A program made the translations under genes and the position numbers. Below are positions 1-7,946 of a stretch of DNA of 64,000 bases, piece after piece (position 1 is the stretch's first letter; each line of letters starts with the position of its first letter). The DNA comes from Spirochaetota bacterium. Lineage in GTDB: Bacteria > Spirochaetota > Spirochaetia > Treponematales > Rectinemataceae. The notes under the pieces were generated by a model that saw nothing but the letters and a program-made list of their open reading frames with translations, made no database searches and was not told where the DNA came from. The DNA lies in assembly GCA_022711355.1 (NCBI GenBank), contig JAKLFE010000015.1:1-64000 (forward strand). Direction: 5' to 3'.

Positions 1-320
1 CGTCCTACGGCCGCGTGGCCGAGGCGGCGGGGACCATAGCCCGGGCCGTGGGCAGGCTCATGGCCACCAATCCCCTCTACCCCCTCGTGCCCTGCCACCG
101 GGTGGTCGGCGCGGACTACTCCCTCGTGGGCTACCGGGGCGCCTCCTCGGGCCCCGACCTCGACGACAAGCTCGCCCGGCTCCGCTCGGAAGCCCGGGGC
201 TTCCGCGAGGAGCTCAGGCTCGAGTCGGCCGGGGAGCTCCTGGTCTTCCCCGTCGAGCGGGTGATCGAGAAGGCCGAGCGGGACCGGGGCTCGGGAGCCC
301 TCCAGCTGCCCCTGTGGTGA
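1..320 (+). CDS. Methylated-DNA--protein-cysteine S-methyltransferase, 5' end missing
   Basis: C-terminal part of an O6-alkylguanine-DNA alkyltransferase, which transfers the alkyl group from O6-alkylguanine to its own cysteine in the cytoplasm. The reading frame is open to the window edge, so the start lies upstream. The active-site motif PCHRVV is intact, with the acceptor cysteine. This separates it from alkyltransferase-like proteins, in which that cysteine is tryptophan. It is followed by the family-typical G-x-x-x-x-GYRG segment and a C-terminal helix with K-x-x-L-x-x-E. The last 40 residues (VFPVERVIEK to LPLW) form an extra tail that I do not recognise. The gene is convergent with the next gene and there is no clear terminator. 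Confidence 0.88.
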   Translation, partial: SYGRVAEAAGTIARAVGRLMATNPLYPLVPCHRVVGADYSLVGYRGASSGPDLDDKLARLRSEARGFREELRLESAGELLVFPVERVIEKAERDRGSGALQLPLW

Positions 321-342
321 GGGGCGGGCAGACGCTTTCCTA

Positions 343-777
343 TCAGGTCGGGCTTATGTAGTTCCACGCCTCCGCAGGAATATTCGCAGTCATGTCGGAG
401 CTGATCGAGATAGCCTGGCCCTCGGTAGCCCAATCGCCAACATCGGGCTCCGAGGTGCCGTCGCCGGCGGCGTTTCCGTTGTCATCGATGAAGGCATAGC
501 CCACGTAGGCCCCTTCCTCGATGCCGCCGAGGGAGTACGTGGCGCTCCCTCCCGAAAAGGCCGTGGACTTGGTCCAGTACAAGGCGGGAGAGGAGGAATC
601 CCCGTCCGATGCTACCAGCTTGAGGTAGGCGAAGCGCCCGTCGATGGCATCGGGCTGGGTCAAGGTGCCCGAGAGGGTGTAAGCGTCCGAAGAGCTCGAG
701 CTCGGGCAGCCCACGATCGTCAGCGACGCGAGTACGACGAGGGCTACGAGCGGAAAATGCCTGCGCTTTTTCGCCAT
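343..777 (-). CDS. Small secreted lipoprotein of unknown function
   Basis: Predicted 144-residue lipoprotein. The N-terminus is MAKKRRHFPL followed by a hydrophobic stretch and a lipobox ending IVGC, then a serine run (SSSSS) as a flexible tether. The mature part (YTLSGTLTQP...) is a short beta-rich domain with DDNGNAAGDG and EPDVGDW, which looks like the small intracell/outer-membrane lipoproteins that carry an Ig- or carboxypeptidase-regulatory-like fold. I cannot name the family. This start is chosen over one 19 codons upstream because AAGGAGAGG lies 7 nt before it. A TTGCTT-N17-TATTGT promoter lies about 75 nt upstream. It is not in an operon. Role unknown. Confidence 0.7.
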   Translation of the reverse strand: MAKKRRHFPLVALVVLASLTIVGCPSSSSSDAYTLSGTLTQPDAIDGRFAYLKLVASDGDSSSPALYWTKSTAFSGGSATYSLGGIEEGAYVGYAFIDDNGNAAGDGTSEPDVGDWATEGQAISISSDMTANIPAEAWNYISPT

Positions 778-851
778 GAGGAACCTCTCCTTACGTACCC
801 CCCCAGAGGACAGCGGCGGTCCGACGGGAGGCAAGTATTGGAATTTTAACT

Positions 852-880
852 ACAATAGTCCAGGCGAGTCGGGAAAGCAA
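852..880 (-). promoter_or_regulatory. Sigma70-like promoter of the small lipoprotein gene
   Basis: On the minus strand TTGCTT (875-880), a 17-nt spacer and TATTGT (852-857). It sits in an AT-rich island upstream of the lipoprotein start and leaves a leader of about 70 nt that contains the Shine-Dalgarno sequence. Confidence 0.5.
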
Positions 881-921
881 GCGGCTCGATTCTGGAGAGG
901 AAGGGGCTAAGACGGACGGCC

Positions 922-1725
922 TCAGCCCGGAAGGGCGACCGTCGCCCCGCCCGGAACCTCCACGACCTGGCCGCCCACGGAGAGCCAGACGGGCAGGGCC
1001 GAGGGATTCTGGGCCAGGGAGCAGCCGCTCGAGAAGCGCGTCGCCTTCCATCGCTTCCAGTAATCGACGATCTCGATGTTGGTCGCGTACCAGATATCAT
1101 CTCGGCCGCCCAACGCGCGGGCGAAGTCCTCGATGATCTCCCAGTTGCCGTTGTTGTCGAACTCGTAGCTGTGGCCCCAGACGTACATGAGGTAGAGGTA
1201 CTGGCTCTTGGCCAGCTCGAGGAACTCCCGGCCCCGGGCCGCGAGGTCCTGGCGGTGGTGGCAGGTGCCCTGCCAGCGGAGGAAGTCCTCGGGCAGGCCG
1301 AAGCCCCCGGTGGTCTGGACGCAGCGCGCGTACTCGACGCCGACGAGGGGGAGGAGCTCGGCGATCTCGGCGCTCAGGGAGCCGTTGGGGTAGGAGAAGC
1401 CCCGCACGGGGTAGCCCACGATGTCCTCGAGGGCCGCGCGGTCGTCGAGGATCTGGCGGGCGACCTGCTCGCGGGGGCAGCGGGCGAGGGTCGGGTGAGT
1501 GAGGCTGTGGGCGGCGACCTCGTGGCCCTCGTAGAGGGAGCGGATCTCCGAGGCGGGCAGGCGCTCGCCCTGGCCCAGGAGGCCGGCGTTCAGGTGGAAG
1601 CTGCCCTTGAGCCCCGCTCCGTTGAGGATGGACACCAGGCGCCGGTCGGAGGCCCGGCCGTCGTCGTAGCTCAGGGTGAGTGCCTTGAAGCGGCCGCCGG
1701 GGAAGGCGACGTGGATGTTCTGCAT
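922..1725 (-). CDS. Polysaccharide deacetylase family protein (CE4-like)
   Basis: 267 residues of the NodB-homology fold. These metal-dependent enzymes remove N- or O-acetyl groups from chitin, peptidoglycan or poly-GlcNAc. Motif 1 is LSYDDG (about residues 18-23; the second Asp would be a metal ligand and the first the catalytic base), motif 2 is HSLTHP (two His metal ligands) and motif 3 is RGFSYPNG. The C-terminal 40 residues form a short beta-domain. No signal peptide is visible, so the enzyme may act in the cytoplasm or leave by another route. The ATG follows AGGGAGG and lies 13 nt after the stop of the GH18-like gene, so the two form an operon. Together they suggest turnover of an amino-sugar polymer. 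Confidence 0.82.
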   Translation of the reverse strand: MQNIHVAFPGGRFKALTLSYDDGRASDRRLVSILNGAGLKGSFHLNAGLLGQGERLPASEIRSLYEGHEVAAHSLTHPTLARCPREQVARQILDDRAALEDIVGYPVRGFSYPNGSLSAEIAELLPLVGVEYARCVQTTGGFGLPEDFLRWQGTCHHRQDLAARGREFLELAKSQYLYLMYVWGHSYEFDNNGNWEIIEDFARALGGRDDIWYATNIEIVDYWKRWKATRFSSGCSLAQNPSALPVWLSVGGQVVEVPGGATVALPG

Positions 1726-1738
1726 GGGCGCGGCCTCC

Positions 1739-2812
1739 CTAGTCCGCGTTTCCCGCGCCGGCGGCGGGCTCGGTCTCGGCCGCGGGGGCCTCCGCGGGAT
1801 CGGCCGCGGCCTCGCCGGCGGGCGCGCCCGCGAGGGCGGCCCAGATGGCCGGGTCCTCCTGGCCGAGGCGCCAGAAGGCCACGTTCCGCACCGAGGCGGC
1901 GCGGTAGAGCGAGAGCCGGCTCAGGGTCGAGGCGGCGTCGTCGAAGTAGAGCCGGACGGTGACGGTCTCGTCGTACTCGAAGAAGGGTATCTCGCCCGAG
2001 CGCCGGAGCGCCGGAAGCCCCTTCTCCTCGATGATGGCGCTGAGGGCCGAGTGCTTGTAGGCGCGGGAGAGGCTCTTGTCGGCCCAGGCCCTGCCGTAGA
2101 AGGGCGAGCCCATGACGAGCTTCTCCGGCGGCAGCTTCGTGGCGGCGTACTCCGCGACCTTCCGGGCCCAGTCGAGGGAGGAGACCGGCCCCGGCTCTCC
2201 CCCGCTCCAGTGCTCGTCGTAGGCCATGACGATGACGCGGTCGACGATCCGGCCGATCCGCTCGTAGCCGAAGAGGTCCTGCTCCTCCTTGTAGCGGGCG
2301 GGCAGGGCGACGCTGAGGACCTTGTCGCCGAGGACGGCCTTGAGGAGCCTGAGGAACTCGACGAAGTGCTCGCGATCGGCCTTGCCGACCGCCTCGAAGT
2401 CGATCTGGACCCCGTCGAAGGGCCGCGCGGCCATGGCGATGTCGACCAGGAGCTGGTCCCGCAGGGGGTAGGCCGGGTCCAGGCAGAAATGGCTCAGGGC
2501 GTAGTTGCCGACCTCGGCCACGACGAGGTGGATCCTCCCGGGGAAGGCCGGAAGCCGGTCCAGGTCGGGGACCCCCGCGAGGGAGCCGGTCGAGCCGATG
2601 CTCGCCGCGAAGTAGGCGAGGTCGCTGATCGGCCAGGAGGGATCGAAGAAGCGCTCCTCCCCGCTCATGAGGTAGGCCCAGAGCTCGGAGAAGGCGGGCC
2701 CGGAAGGCGGCTCCGCGGCCTCGGCGAGGGCCGCCCGGGGGGCGAGGAGGGCGGCGAGGAGGGCGATGACCGGGAGGGGCGGCCGCCTGAGGCGTCTGTT
2801 GTGGTACGGCAT
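1739..2812 (-). CDS. Secreted GH18-like glycosidase
   Basis: 357 residues with a signal peptide (LPVIALLAALLAPRAALA). The catalytic motif of glycoside hydrolase family 18 is present as DGVQIDFE: the terminal Glu would be the acid and the second Asp its partner, while the first of the middle aspartates is Gln, as in many spore-cortex or SpoVS/YaaH-type relatives. Other family hallmarks are VIVMAYDEHW and GSPFYGRAW. The likely substrate is a beta-1,4-GlcNAc polymer (peptidoglycan or chitin fragments). I prefer this ATG over one 12 codons upstream because a promoter with TTGACT-N17-GATAAA ends 7 nt before it and there is no Shine-Dalgarno, pointing to a leaderless mRNA. Operon with the deacetylase. 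Confidence 0.8.
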   Translation of the reverse strand: MPYHNRRLRRPPLPVIALLAALLAPRAALAEAAEPPSGPAFSELWAYLMSGEERFFDPSWPISDLAYFAASIGSTGSLAGVPDLDRLPAFPGRIHLVVAEVGNYALSHFCLDPAYPLRDQLLVDIAMAARPFDGVQIDFEAVGKADREHFVEFLRLLKAVLGDKVLSVALPARYKEEQDLFGYERIGRIVDRVIVMAYDEHWSGGEPGPVSSLDWARKVAEYAATKLPPEKLVMGSPFYGRAWADKSLSRAYKHSALSAIIEEKGLPALRRSGEIPFFEYDETVTVRLYFDDAASTLSRLSLYRAASVRNVAFWRLGQEDPAIWAALAGAPAGEAAADPAEAPAAETEPAAGAGNAD

Positions 2813-2819
2813 CGTACTC

Positions 2820-2848
2820 TTTATCGGAAGACCGCGGGGCTTAGTCAA
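2820..2848 (-). promoter_or_regulatory. Promoter of the GH18-like gene, predicted leaderless
   Basis: Minus strand TTGACT (2843-2848), 17-nt spacer, GATAAA (2820-2825), then 7 nt and the ATG of the GH18-like gene. The expected transcription start coincides with the start codon, and no ribosome binding site is seen. One of a set of promoters with this geometry in the window. Confidence 0.6.
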
Positions 2849-2875
2849 GGCGGGGGAGGCGCGGAAGCCCGGCCC

Positions 2876-3793
2876 ATGCTACAACAGGGGGAGATGTTCG
2901 ATAAGATCTACCTCGAGATCACCAACGTCTGCAACCTCGCGTGCCCCTTCTGCCCGCCGCGCCGCAGGCCAGCGGGCTTCCTGTCCGCGGAGGACTTCGG
3001 GCTCTACCTCCGCGCCCTGGAAGGCTTCGGGAGGCAGCTGTACTTCCACGTGAAGGGCGAGCCCCTCCTCCACCCCGAGCTCGGCGGCTTCGTGGCCGCG
3101 GCCGGGGCCCGGGGCTTCGCCGTGAACCTGACGAGCAACGGGACCCTCCTGGCCGAGCGGGCGGGGATCCTCCTCGGGGCCAAGAACCTCCGCAAGCTGA
3201 GCGTCTCCCTCCACAGCGCCCCGGGCTCGCCCGGGCTCGAGGCCTACTGGCGGGGCCTCTCCTCCTTCCTCGACCAGCACCGCGAGCGCCCAGCCTTCCC
3301 CCTGAGCCTCCGGCTCTGGAGCCGCAGCTCGGGGCTCCTCCCGCCGGAGACGGAGGGGCTCTGGGAGCTCCTGCGCGGACGCTATCCCTCCTTGGGCGCC
3401 TGGGACTCCGCCGCCGAGCTGCCGGCCTCGATCGAGCTCGACCGCCGGGTCTTCCTCAACTCCGCCGAGCGCTTCGTCTGGCCCGACCCCGCCCTGCCCC
3501 AGGAAGGGGCCGAGGGCTTCTGCCGGGGCCTGGGCAACCAGATCGCCGTCCTCGTCGACGGCACCGTCCTGCCCTGCTGCCTCGACGGGGAGGGCCTCCT
3601 CGCCCTGGGGAACCTGCGCGAGCGGCCCTTGGCGGAGATACTCGCCTCGCCCCGGGCCCGGGCCATCCGCGAGGGCTTCGCGCGGCGGCTCCTCGTCGAG
3701 CCCCTCTGCCGGACCTGCGGCTACCGCAGGAGCGTCTCCTCCTGGGCGGGCCCCGGCTCGGGCCCCTCGGCGGGGAGGGGCTCGAGGAGGTAG
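2876..3793 (+). CDS. Radical SAM/SPASM-domain protein
   Basis: 305 residues. The N-terminal motif [13 protein letters not shown] carries CxxxCxxC, which binds the [4Fe-4S] cluster that cleaves S-adenosylmethionine. Later GEPLLHPE and LTSNGTLL match the core barrel. The C-terminal third has further cysteines ([25 protein letters not shown]) typical of a SPASM/Twitch auxiliary-cluster domain. These proteins usually modify peptides or enzymes, and the substrate here is unknown because no precursor peptide gene is seen nearby. Two in-frame ATGs are possible; the upstream one has GGAAG at 9 nt, while the downstream one has a GA-rich run directly abutting it. The last 24 codons overlap the convergent chemoreceptor gene. 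Confidence 0.82.
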   Translation: MLQQGEMFDKIYLEITNVCNLACPFCPPRRRPAGFLSAEDFGLYLRALEGFGRQLYFHVKGEPLLHPELGGFVAAAGARGFAVNLTSNGTLLAERAGILLGAKNLRKLSVSLHSAPGSPGLEAYWRGLSSFLDQHRERPAFPLSLRLWSRSSGLLPPETEGLWELLRGRYPSLGAWDSAAELPASIELDRRVFLNSAERFVWPDPALPQEGAEGFCRGLGNQIAVLVDGTVLPCCLDGEGLLALGNLRERPLAEILASPRARAIREGFARRLLVEPLCRTCGYRRSVSSWAGPGSGPSAGRGSRR

Positions 3794-5586
3794 CGCGCGA
3801 GGAGGGCCTCCACCGCCGCGATGGCCGCCTCGTTGCGGCGCGCGAGCTCGGTCACCGCCGCGGAGGCCGCCCCGATCTCGCCCATGCCGGACCCGATGGA
3901 GCCGGCCGCCTCCTTGAGGAGGGCGGTCGCCTCCTCGAGCTCGCCCATCTCCGCGCCGATGGCCTGGGAGCCCTCGCGCAGCTTCGCCGAGCCGGAGCGG
4001 ACCTGGGCCGTGACCTCGTTGATCGAGGCGAGGGACTCGAGGATGAGGCGCGAGCCTTCCCGCTGCTCCTCGAGCGCCCCGTTGATGCCGCGCTCGAGCT
4101 CGCTCACCCCCCGGATCCGCTCGCGCACCGCCCCGAAGGAGTCGCGGGCCACGGCGGCGCTCCCGACGGCCTCGTCGATCGAGCGGCGGATGCCCCCGAT
4201 GTCGCGCGTGATCTCCTTGGACTGGGCCGCCGCGCTCTCCGCCAGGCCGCGGATCTCGTCGGCCACGACGGAGAAGCCGCGGCCCGATTCTCCCGCGTGG
4301 GCGGCCTCGATCGCGGCGTTCATGGCCAGGAGGTTCGTCTTGGCCGCTATGTTCGAGACGACGGCGTTGGCCTCGCGGAGCCGGTCGGACTTGGAGGCGA
4401 CCTCGCCGATCAGGCCGGTCACCGTCTCGAGCTTGGAGCCGCCGTCCTCCGCGGAGGCGAGGAGGGCGGCGAAGCTCTCGCCGAGCCGCTCGACGCTCGC
4501 GGTCACCGACCTGATGCTGCCGATCATCTCCTCGATCGAGGAGGAGGAGGCCGAGACGCCCCGCGACTGGACCTCGATCTCGGCGTCCAGCGACTCGATG
4601 GTCAGGGCCATCTGCCGCACCGTCGCCGCGGTCTCCTCGACCCCCGCGCTCTGCTCGAAGGCCTGCCGGTTGACCGACTCGACGCCCTCCGTGATCCGGG
4701 CGAGGGCCCGGTCCGCGCTCTCCATGCTCTCCGCGAGGCGCTTGCCCACGGCCTCGAGCTCGGCGACCGAGGCCCCGATGGCCCGCAGGCTCCCGTCGAG
4801 GTCCGAGGCCATGGACGAGAGGGCGCGGAGGAAGTCGCCCAGCTCGTCGCCGCGCGCGGCCGAGCGGCCGTCGAGCCTGACGCCGAGGCGGCCCGAGGCG
4901 ATGGCGCGGGCCGCCTCGGCGGCCATGGCCAGGGGGGCGGCGAAGGACCGGGCCAGGGCCAGGCCGAGGGCGACCGAGACGGCGGCGCCCGCGAGGATGA
5001 AGCTCGCGATGACGAGGGAGGAGCGGGCGGCGGACGCGCGGCTCGCCTCGACGATCTGGGCGGCCCCCCCGGCGAGGAGGGCGGTGAGCTCGGCCGTCGT
5101 GTTCTCGAGGGCGGCGCCCGAGCTCCCCATGAGGATGGCCATGTTGCCCGCCGCCTCCCGGCCCCGCCCCGCCCTCGCCTCCTCGACCAGGCTGCCCAGG
5201 CTCGTCTCGAAATCCTTCCAGATGAAGCGGAGGGACTCCACGCTGCCCTTGGCCTCCTCGTCCTCGACCAGCTCGAGGAGGGCGGGGATCGCCTCGACGA
5301 TGCGGCGGCCCAGGCCCTCGAGCTTCGCCACGACCGCCTCGACCGCCTCGGGCCCCGAGGCCAGGACGAGGTCGCGCGCGAGTATCTGGACCTCGCGCAC
5401 GTCGCCGTAGAGGCCGAGGTAGGCCTCGAGGGGGGCGATGCTCCGCTCGGCCATGCGGGCGGACTGGCTCGAGAGCCTCGCGACGTAGACGATGCCCAGG
5501 AGGCCCATGGCCGCCCCGAGGGCGGCCACGGCGAGGAAGGCCGTGACGAGCTTCGCGCGTATCCTGAGGCCGCGGTTCCCCTTCAT
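3721..5586 (-). CDS. Methyl-accepting chemotaxis protein
   Basis: 621 residues, class with two membrane segments. TM1 is at about 11-35, a periplasmic helical sensor at 36-185, TM2 at 188-212, HAMP to about 262, then a long coiled-coil signalling domain. The hairpin tip ([17 protein letters not shown], about 430-447) that contacts CheA/CheW is fully conserved. The sensor region is helical, four-helix-bundle-like rather than Cache-like. The C-terminus lacks a CheR-binding pentapeptide. The start has GAGGAGG 6 nt upstream and is preceded by a strong TTGACC-N17-TATCAT promoter. The 3' end overlaps the convergent radical SAM gene by 73 bp. No other chemotaxis gene is in the window. Confidence 0.95.
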   Translation of the reverse strand: MKGNRGLRIRAKLVTAFLAVAALGAAMGLLGIVYVARLSSQSARMAERSIAPLEAYLGLYGDVREVQILARDLVLASGPEAVEAVVAKLEGLGRRIVEAIPALLELVEDEEAKGSVESLRFIWKDFETSLGSLVEEARAGRGREAAGNMAILMGSSGAALENTTAELTALLAGGAAQIVEASRASAARSSLVIASFILAGAAVSVALGLALARSFAAPLAMAAEAARAIASGRLGVRLDGRSAARGDELGDFLRALSSMASDLDGSLRAIGASVAELEAVGKRLAESMESADRALARITEGVESVNRQAFEQSAGVEETAATVRQMALTIESLDAEIEVQSRGVSASSSSIEEMIGSIRSVTASVERLGESFAALLASAEDGGSKLETVTGLIGEVASKSDRLREANAVVSNIAAKTNLLAMNAAIEAAHAGESGRGFSVVADEIRGLAESAAAQSKEITRDIGGIRRSIDEAVGSAAVARDSFGAVRERIRGVSELERGINGALEEQREGSRLILESLASINEVTAQVRSGSAKLREGSQAIGAEMGELEEATALLKEAAGSIGSGMGEIGAASAAVTELARRNEAAIAAVEALLARYLLEPLPAEGPEPGPAQEETLLR

Positions 5587-5633
5587 CCGAACCTCCTCGG
5601 CGCCGAGCGCCCGGCCGGGATGGGCCCGAGGCC

Positions 5634-5662
5634 ATGATAGGGCCGGCGCCGCGAGCGGTCAA
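5634..5662 (-). promoter_or_regulatory. Sigma70-like promoter of the chemoreceptor gene
   Basis: Minus strand TTGACC (5657-5662), exactly 17 nt, TATCAT (5634-5639), about 40 nt before a strong Shine-Dalgarno. It is a good reference for this organism's housekeeping promoter, and argues against a sigma28 chemotaxis promoter here. Confidence 0.65.
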
Positions 5663-5708
5663 GTTTGCTTAACCGGCGGGGCGGCGCGGGGCGGCGCCGG
5701 GCGGGGCG

Positions 5709-5749
5709 AAAAAAAGCCGCCCGCCCCGGAGGTTTAGGGGGCGGGCGGC
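5709..5749 (-). terminator. Rho-independent terminator of the sugar ABC transporter operon
   Basis: A perfect 12-bp GC stem (5716-5727 with 5738-5749) and a 10-nt loop, followed on the minus strand by seven U (5709-5715). It lies about 70 nt beyond the stop of the last permease gene. Confidence 0.85.
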
Positions 5750-5821
5750 GGGATGGATCCCGGGTGCGAACGCCCGTATCGCCCCGCGGGAACCGCTTCT
5801 ACCAAGGACTCGGCGGCCGCC

Positions 5822-6898
5822 TTAGCCGGCCCGGCCGCCTTTCCCGCCCGGCGCCAGCCATGCCGGAAGGGCGAGCTTGAAGCCCCCCGCTCCGCGCAGC
5901 CACATGACGAGGCTCTGCAGCACGATGAAGACGCAGAGCAAAAGGCCGCTCACGATCGCCTGGAAGTTCGAGTTGACGCCGGCCGCCCGTATCAGCTCGT
6001 TGATCGTGAGGAGGGTCAAGGCGCCGACCGGCGAGCCGATCAGGTTCCCCACGCCGCCGGAGAGCATCGTGCCGCCGATGATGGATCCGGCGATCGCCTT
6101 CATCTCGAAGCCCGACGCGTTCCCGACGTTGCCGGCCCCGGTCGTCATGATGAACACGAAGCCCGCGACGCCGGAAAGCAGCCCGCACAGCGCGTATGAC
6201 GAGAACTTGGTCCTCCGCACGTTGATGCCGAGCATCAGCGAGCTCTGGCTGTTGCCGCCGACGGCGTAGAGATTGCGCCCGAAACGGGACCAATGCATGA
6301 GGACGGCGAGCGCGGCTATGAGCAGCGCCGCGACGAAGGTCCCGGGCTTCACCTCGAGGGGGATGAAATTCCCGAGCCGGTTCGTGGTGCCGAGCCAGGG
6401 AACCACCATGCTGTAATCCCGCAGGCGGACGAACTCCGCCATGGTCACGTTGAGCGGGTCCTTGTGGATGGTCGTCAAGAGGCCATTGGCCAGGAACATC
6501 CCCGCGAGCGTTATTATGAAGGGCTGGATTTCCAGGTAGGCGATGAGGAAGCCCTGCAGGAGGCCGAAGGCCAAGCCGATGCCCAGCGCCAGGAGCATCG
6601 AGCCCCCGACGCTCCCCCTCCCCGACTCCAGGAATACCGCGCAGCACATGGTCACGAGGCCGGTCACCGCGCCGACGGAGATATCGATGCCGCCCCCGAT
6701 CATGACGATGGAGAGGCCGAGGGTCAGGATGATGAGGGGGGCGTTCAGGTTGAACAGGTCGAAGAAGGTCTGGTACTGCAGGAAGCTGCGCGGGTACCGG
6801 AGGACGGCGAAGCCGTACATCAGCGCGAAGATGACCGCGGCGATGGCGAACAGGAGGTTCGAGTTGGATATCGTCTCTTTCCGCTTGATCGTGTTCAT
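5822..6898 (-). CDS. CUT2-family sugar ABC transporter permease (YjfF-like)
   Basis: 358 residues with about ten hydrophobic segments, of the ribose/galactofuranose permease family (BPD_transp_2). The family signature SIVMIGGGIDISVGAVTGL is present. It forms the membrane pore with the other permease and is energised by the fused ATPase. Its ATG overlaps the stop of the upstream permease as ATGA, implying translational coupling. It is the last gene of the operon, with a terminator after it. Length is close to E. coli YjfF plus about 25 residues of N-terminal cytoplasmic extension (MNTIKRKETISNSN). The sugar is not set by this gene. Confidence 0.93.
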   Translation of the reverse strand: MNTIKRKETISNSNLLFAIAAVIFALMYGFAVLRYPRSFLQYQTFFDLFNLNAPLIILTLGLSIVMIGGGIDISVGAVTGLVTMCCAVFLESGRGSVGGSMLLALGIGLAFGLLQGFLIAYLEIQPFIITLAGMFLANGLLTTIHKDPLNVTMAEFVRLRDYSMVVPWLGTTNRLGNFIPLEVKPGTFVAALLIAALAVLMHWSRFGRNLYAVGGNSQSSLMLGINVRRTKFSSYALCGLLSGVAGFVFIMTTGAGNVGNASGFEMKAIAGSIIGGTMLSGGVGNLIGSPVGALTLLTINELIRAAGVNSNFQAIVSGLLLCVFIVLQSLVMWLRGAGGFKLALPAWLAPGGKGGRAG

Positions 6899-7944
6899 CG
6901 CTGCCCCGCCTGGGCCGAGCCGCCGAGCCTGTCCCGCATCCATCTCGAGCCTCTCGCGGCGAATTGCCTGACCACCGGCGACGCGATCACCATGAGGATT
7001 ATTATGAACGCCGCCTTGAAGGCCTTGATCGTCTCGGTGTCCACCTCGAGCCGGAGCAGGGTCCGGTTCAGCACTTCTATGGTATACGCGCCGATGATGG
7101 AGCCGGCGATGCTGAACGTGCCCCCGCCGAGCGGGTTCCCGCCGATCGCCACCGCGAGGATCGCGTCCATCTCGACGTACTTGAGCAGGTTGACCGAGTC
7201 GTGCCGGCCGGCCTTGGTGACGGCGATGAAGCCCGCGACGGCGGAGCAGACGCCGAGGATCATGTAGGTCAGGAACTTGATCCGCACCGGATTGATGCCG
7301 TTGAGGCGCGCGGCCTTCTGGTTGATCCCCACGCACTGGGAGTAGAGCTTGAGGTTCGTGGTCCGGAGGAGGACCGCGAAGAGCGCGATGAAGACGGCGG
7401 TCAGGATAATAGGTGTTTGTATGGGCACCCCCGGTATCACGCTGCCGACCTGGCTCGTGAGGTCGTTCGCGAGGATGGGAGACAGCCTCCCGTCGATCAG
7501 GAACGCCACCGATCTCCCCGCGGTGAAAAGTATGAGGGTCGCGACCATGGGCTGGACCTTGAATACAGCGACCAGGGCGCCGTTGAAGGCTCCGATGGCG
7601 ATACCGACCGCGCAGCTCGCCAGGAAGGCCGCCAGTATGGCCGCCCAGGTGATCCCGCCGGAGCTCAAGAGCAGCCGGACGAAGACGCTGGAAGTGATGG
7701 CGCCAGCCACGCCGACCGATATGTCCTGGCCGCCCGACGACGAGGTGACCAGGGTCATGCCGATCGAAAGGATCACCAATTCCGAGGCGCCGAAGAGGAT
7801 GTTCGGTATGTTCCCGTACAGCGCCCCGTTGATGATCGAGATGCTGAAGTAATCGGCGCCCTTGATCAGGTTGATGAGGATCAGGATCGCCAGGACCGAC
7901 AAGGGGAGGAAGACCTGGAACCCGCGGCTCCGCATTCGGGCCAT
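6895..7944 (-). CDS. CUT2-family sugar ABC transporter permease (YtfT-like)
   Basis: 349 residues, polytopic, same family as the next gene, as expected for the two-permease heterodimer of YtfT/YjfF-type systems. The conserved loop reads GMTLVTSSSGGQDISVGVAGA, with the G-G-x-DIS-VG core. It starts 2 nt after the ATPase stop and ends in an ATGA overlap with the second permease. The C-terminal tail is basic (RGSRWMRDR). Having two distinct permeases rather than one homodimeric RbsC-like permease points to the galactofuranose-type subgroup. Confidence 0.93.
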   Translation of the reverse strand: MARMRSRGFQVFLPLSVLAILILINLIKGADYFSISIINGALYGNIPNILFGASELVILSIGMTLVTSSSGGQDISVGVAGAITSSVFVRLLLSSGGITWAAILAAFLASCAVGIAIGAFNGALVAVFKVQPMVATLILFTAGRSVAFLIDGRLSPILANDLTSQVGSVIPGVPIQTPIILTAVFIALFAVLLRTTNLKLYSQCVGINQKAARLNGINPVRIKFLTYMILGVCSAVAGFIAVTKAGRHDSVNLLKYVEMDAILAVAIGGNPLGGGTFSIAGSIIGAYTIEVLNRTLLRLEVDTETIKAFKAAFIIILMVIASPVVRQFAARGSRWMRDRLGGSAQAGQR

Positions 7945-7946
7945 GG

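Noticed and set aside
2879-5662. Very long open frames on both strands over the radical SAM and chemoreceptor genes (927 and 898 codons)
   Set aside because: They are rich in Arg, Gly, Pro and Ala, match no protein pattern and lie antisense or frame-shifted to well-recognised genes. At this GC content stop codons are rare, so such shadows are expected; the same applies at 17417-20263, 32116-33771, 39624-42998 and 54258-56681.
5665-5880. Short open frames between the chemoreceptor and transporter genes
   Set aside because: Composition is pure Arg/Gly/Pro and the region holds the transporter terminator and chemoreceptor promoter; no ribosome binding site.
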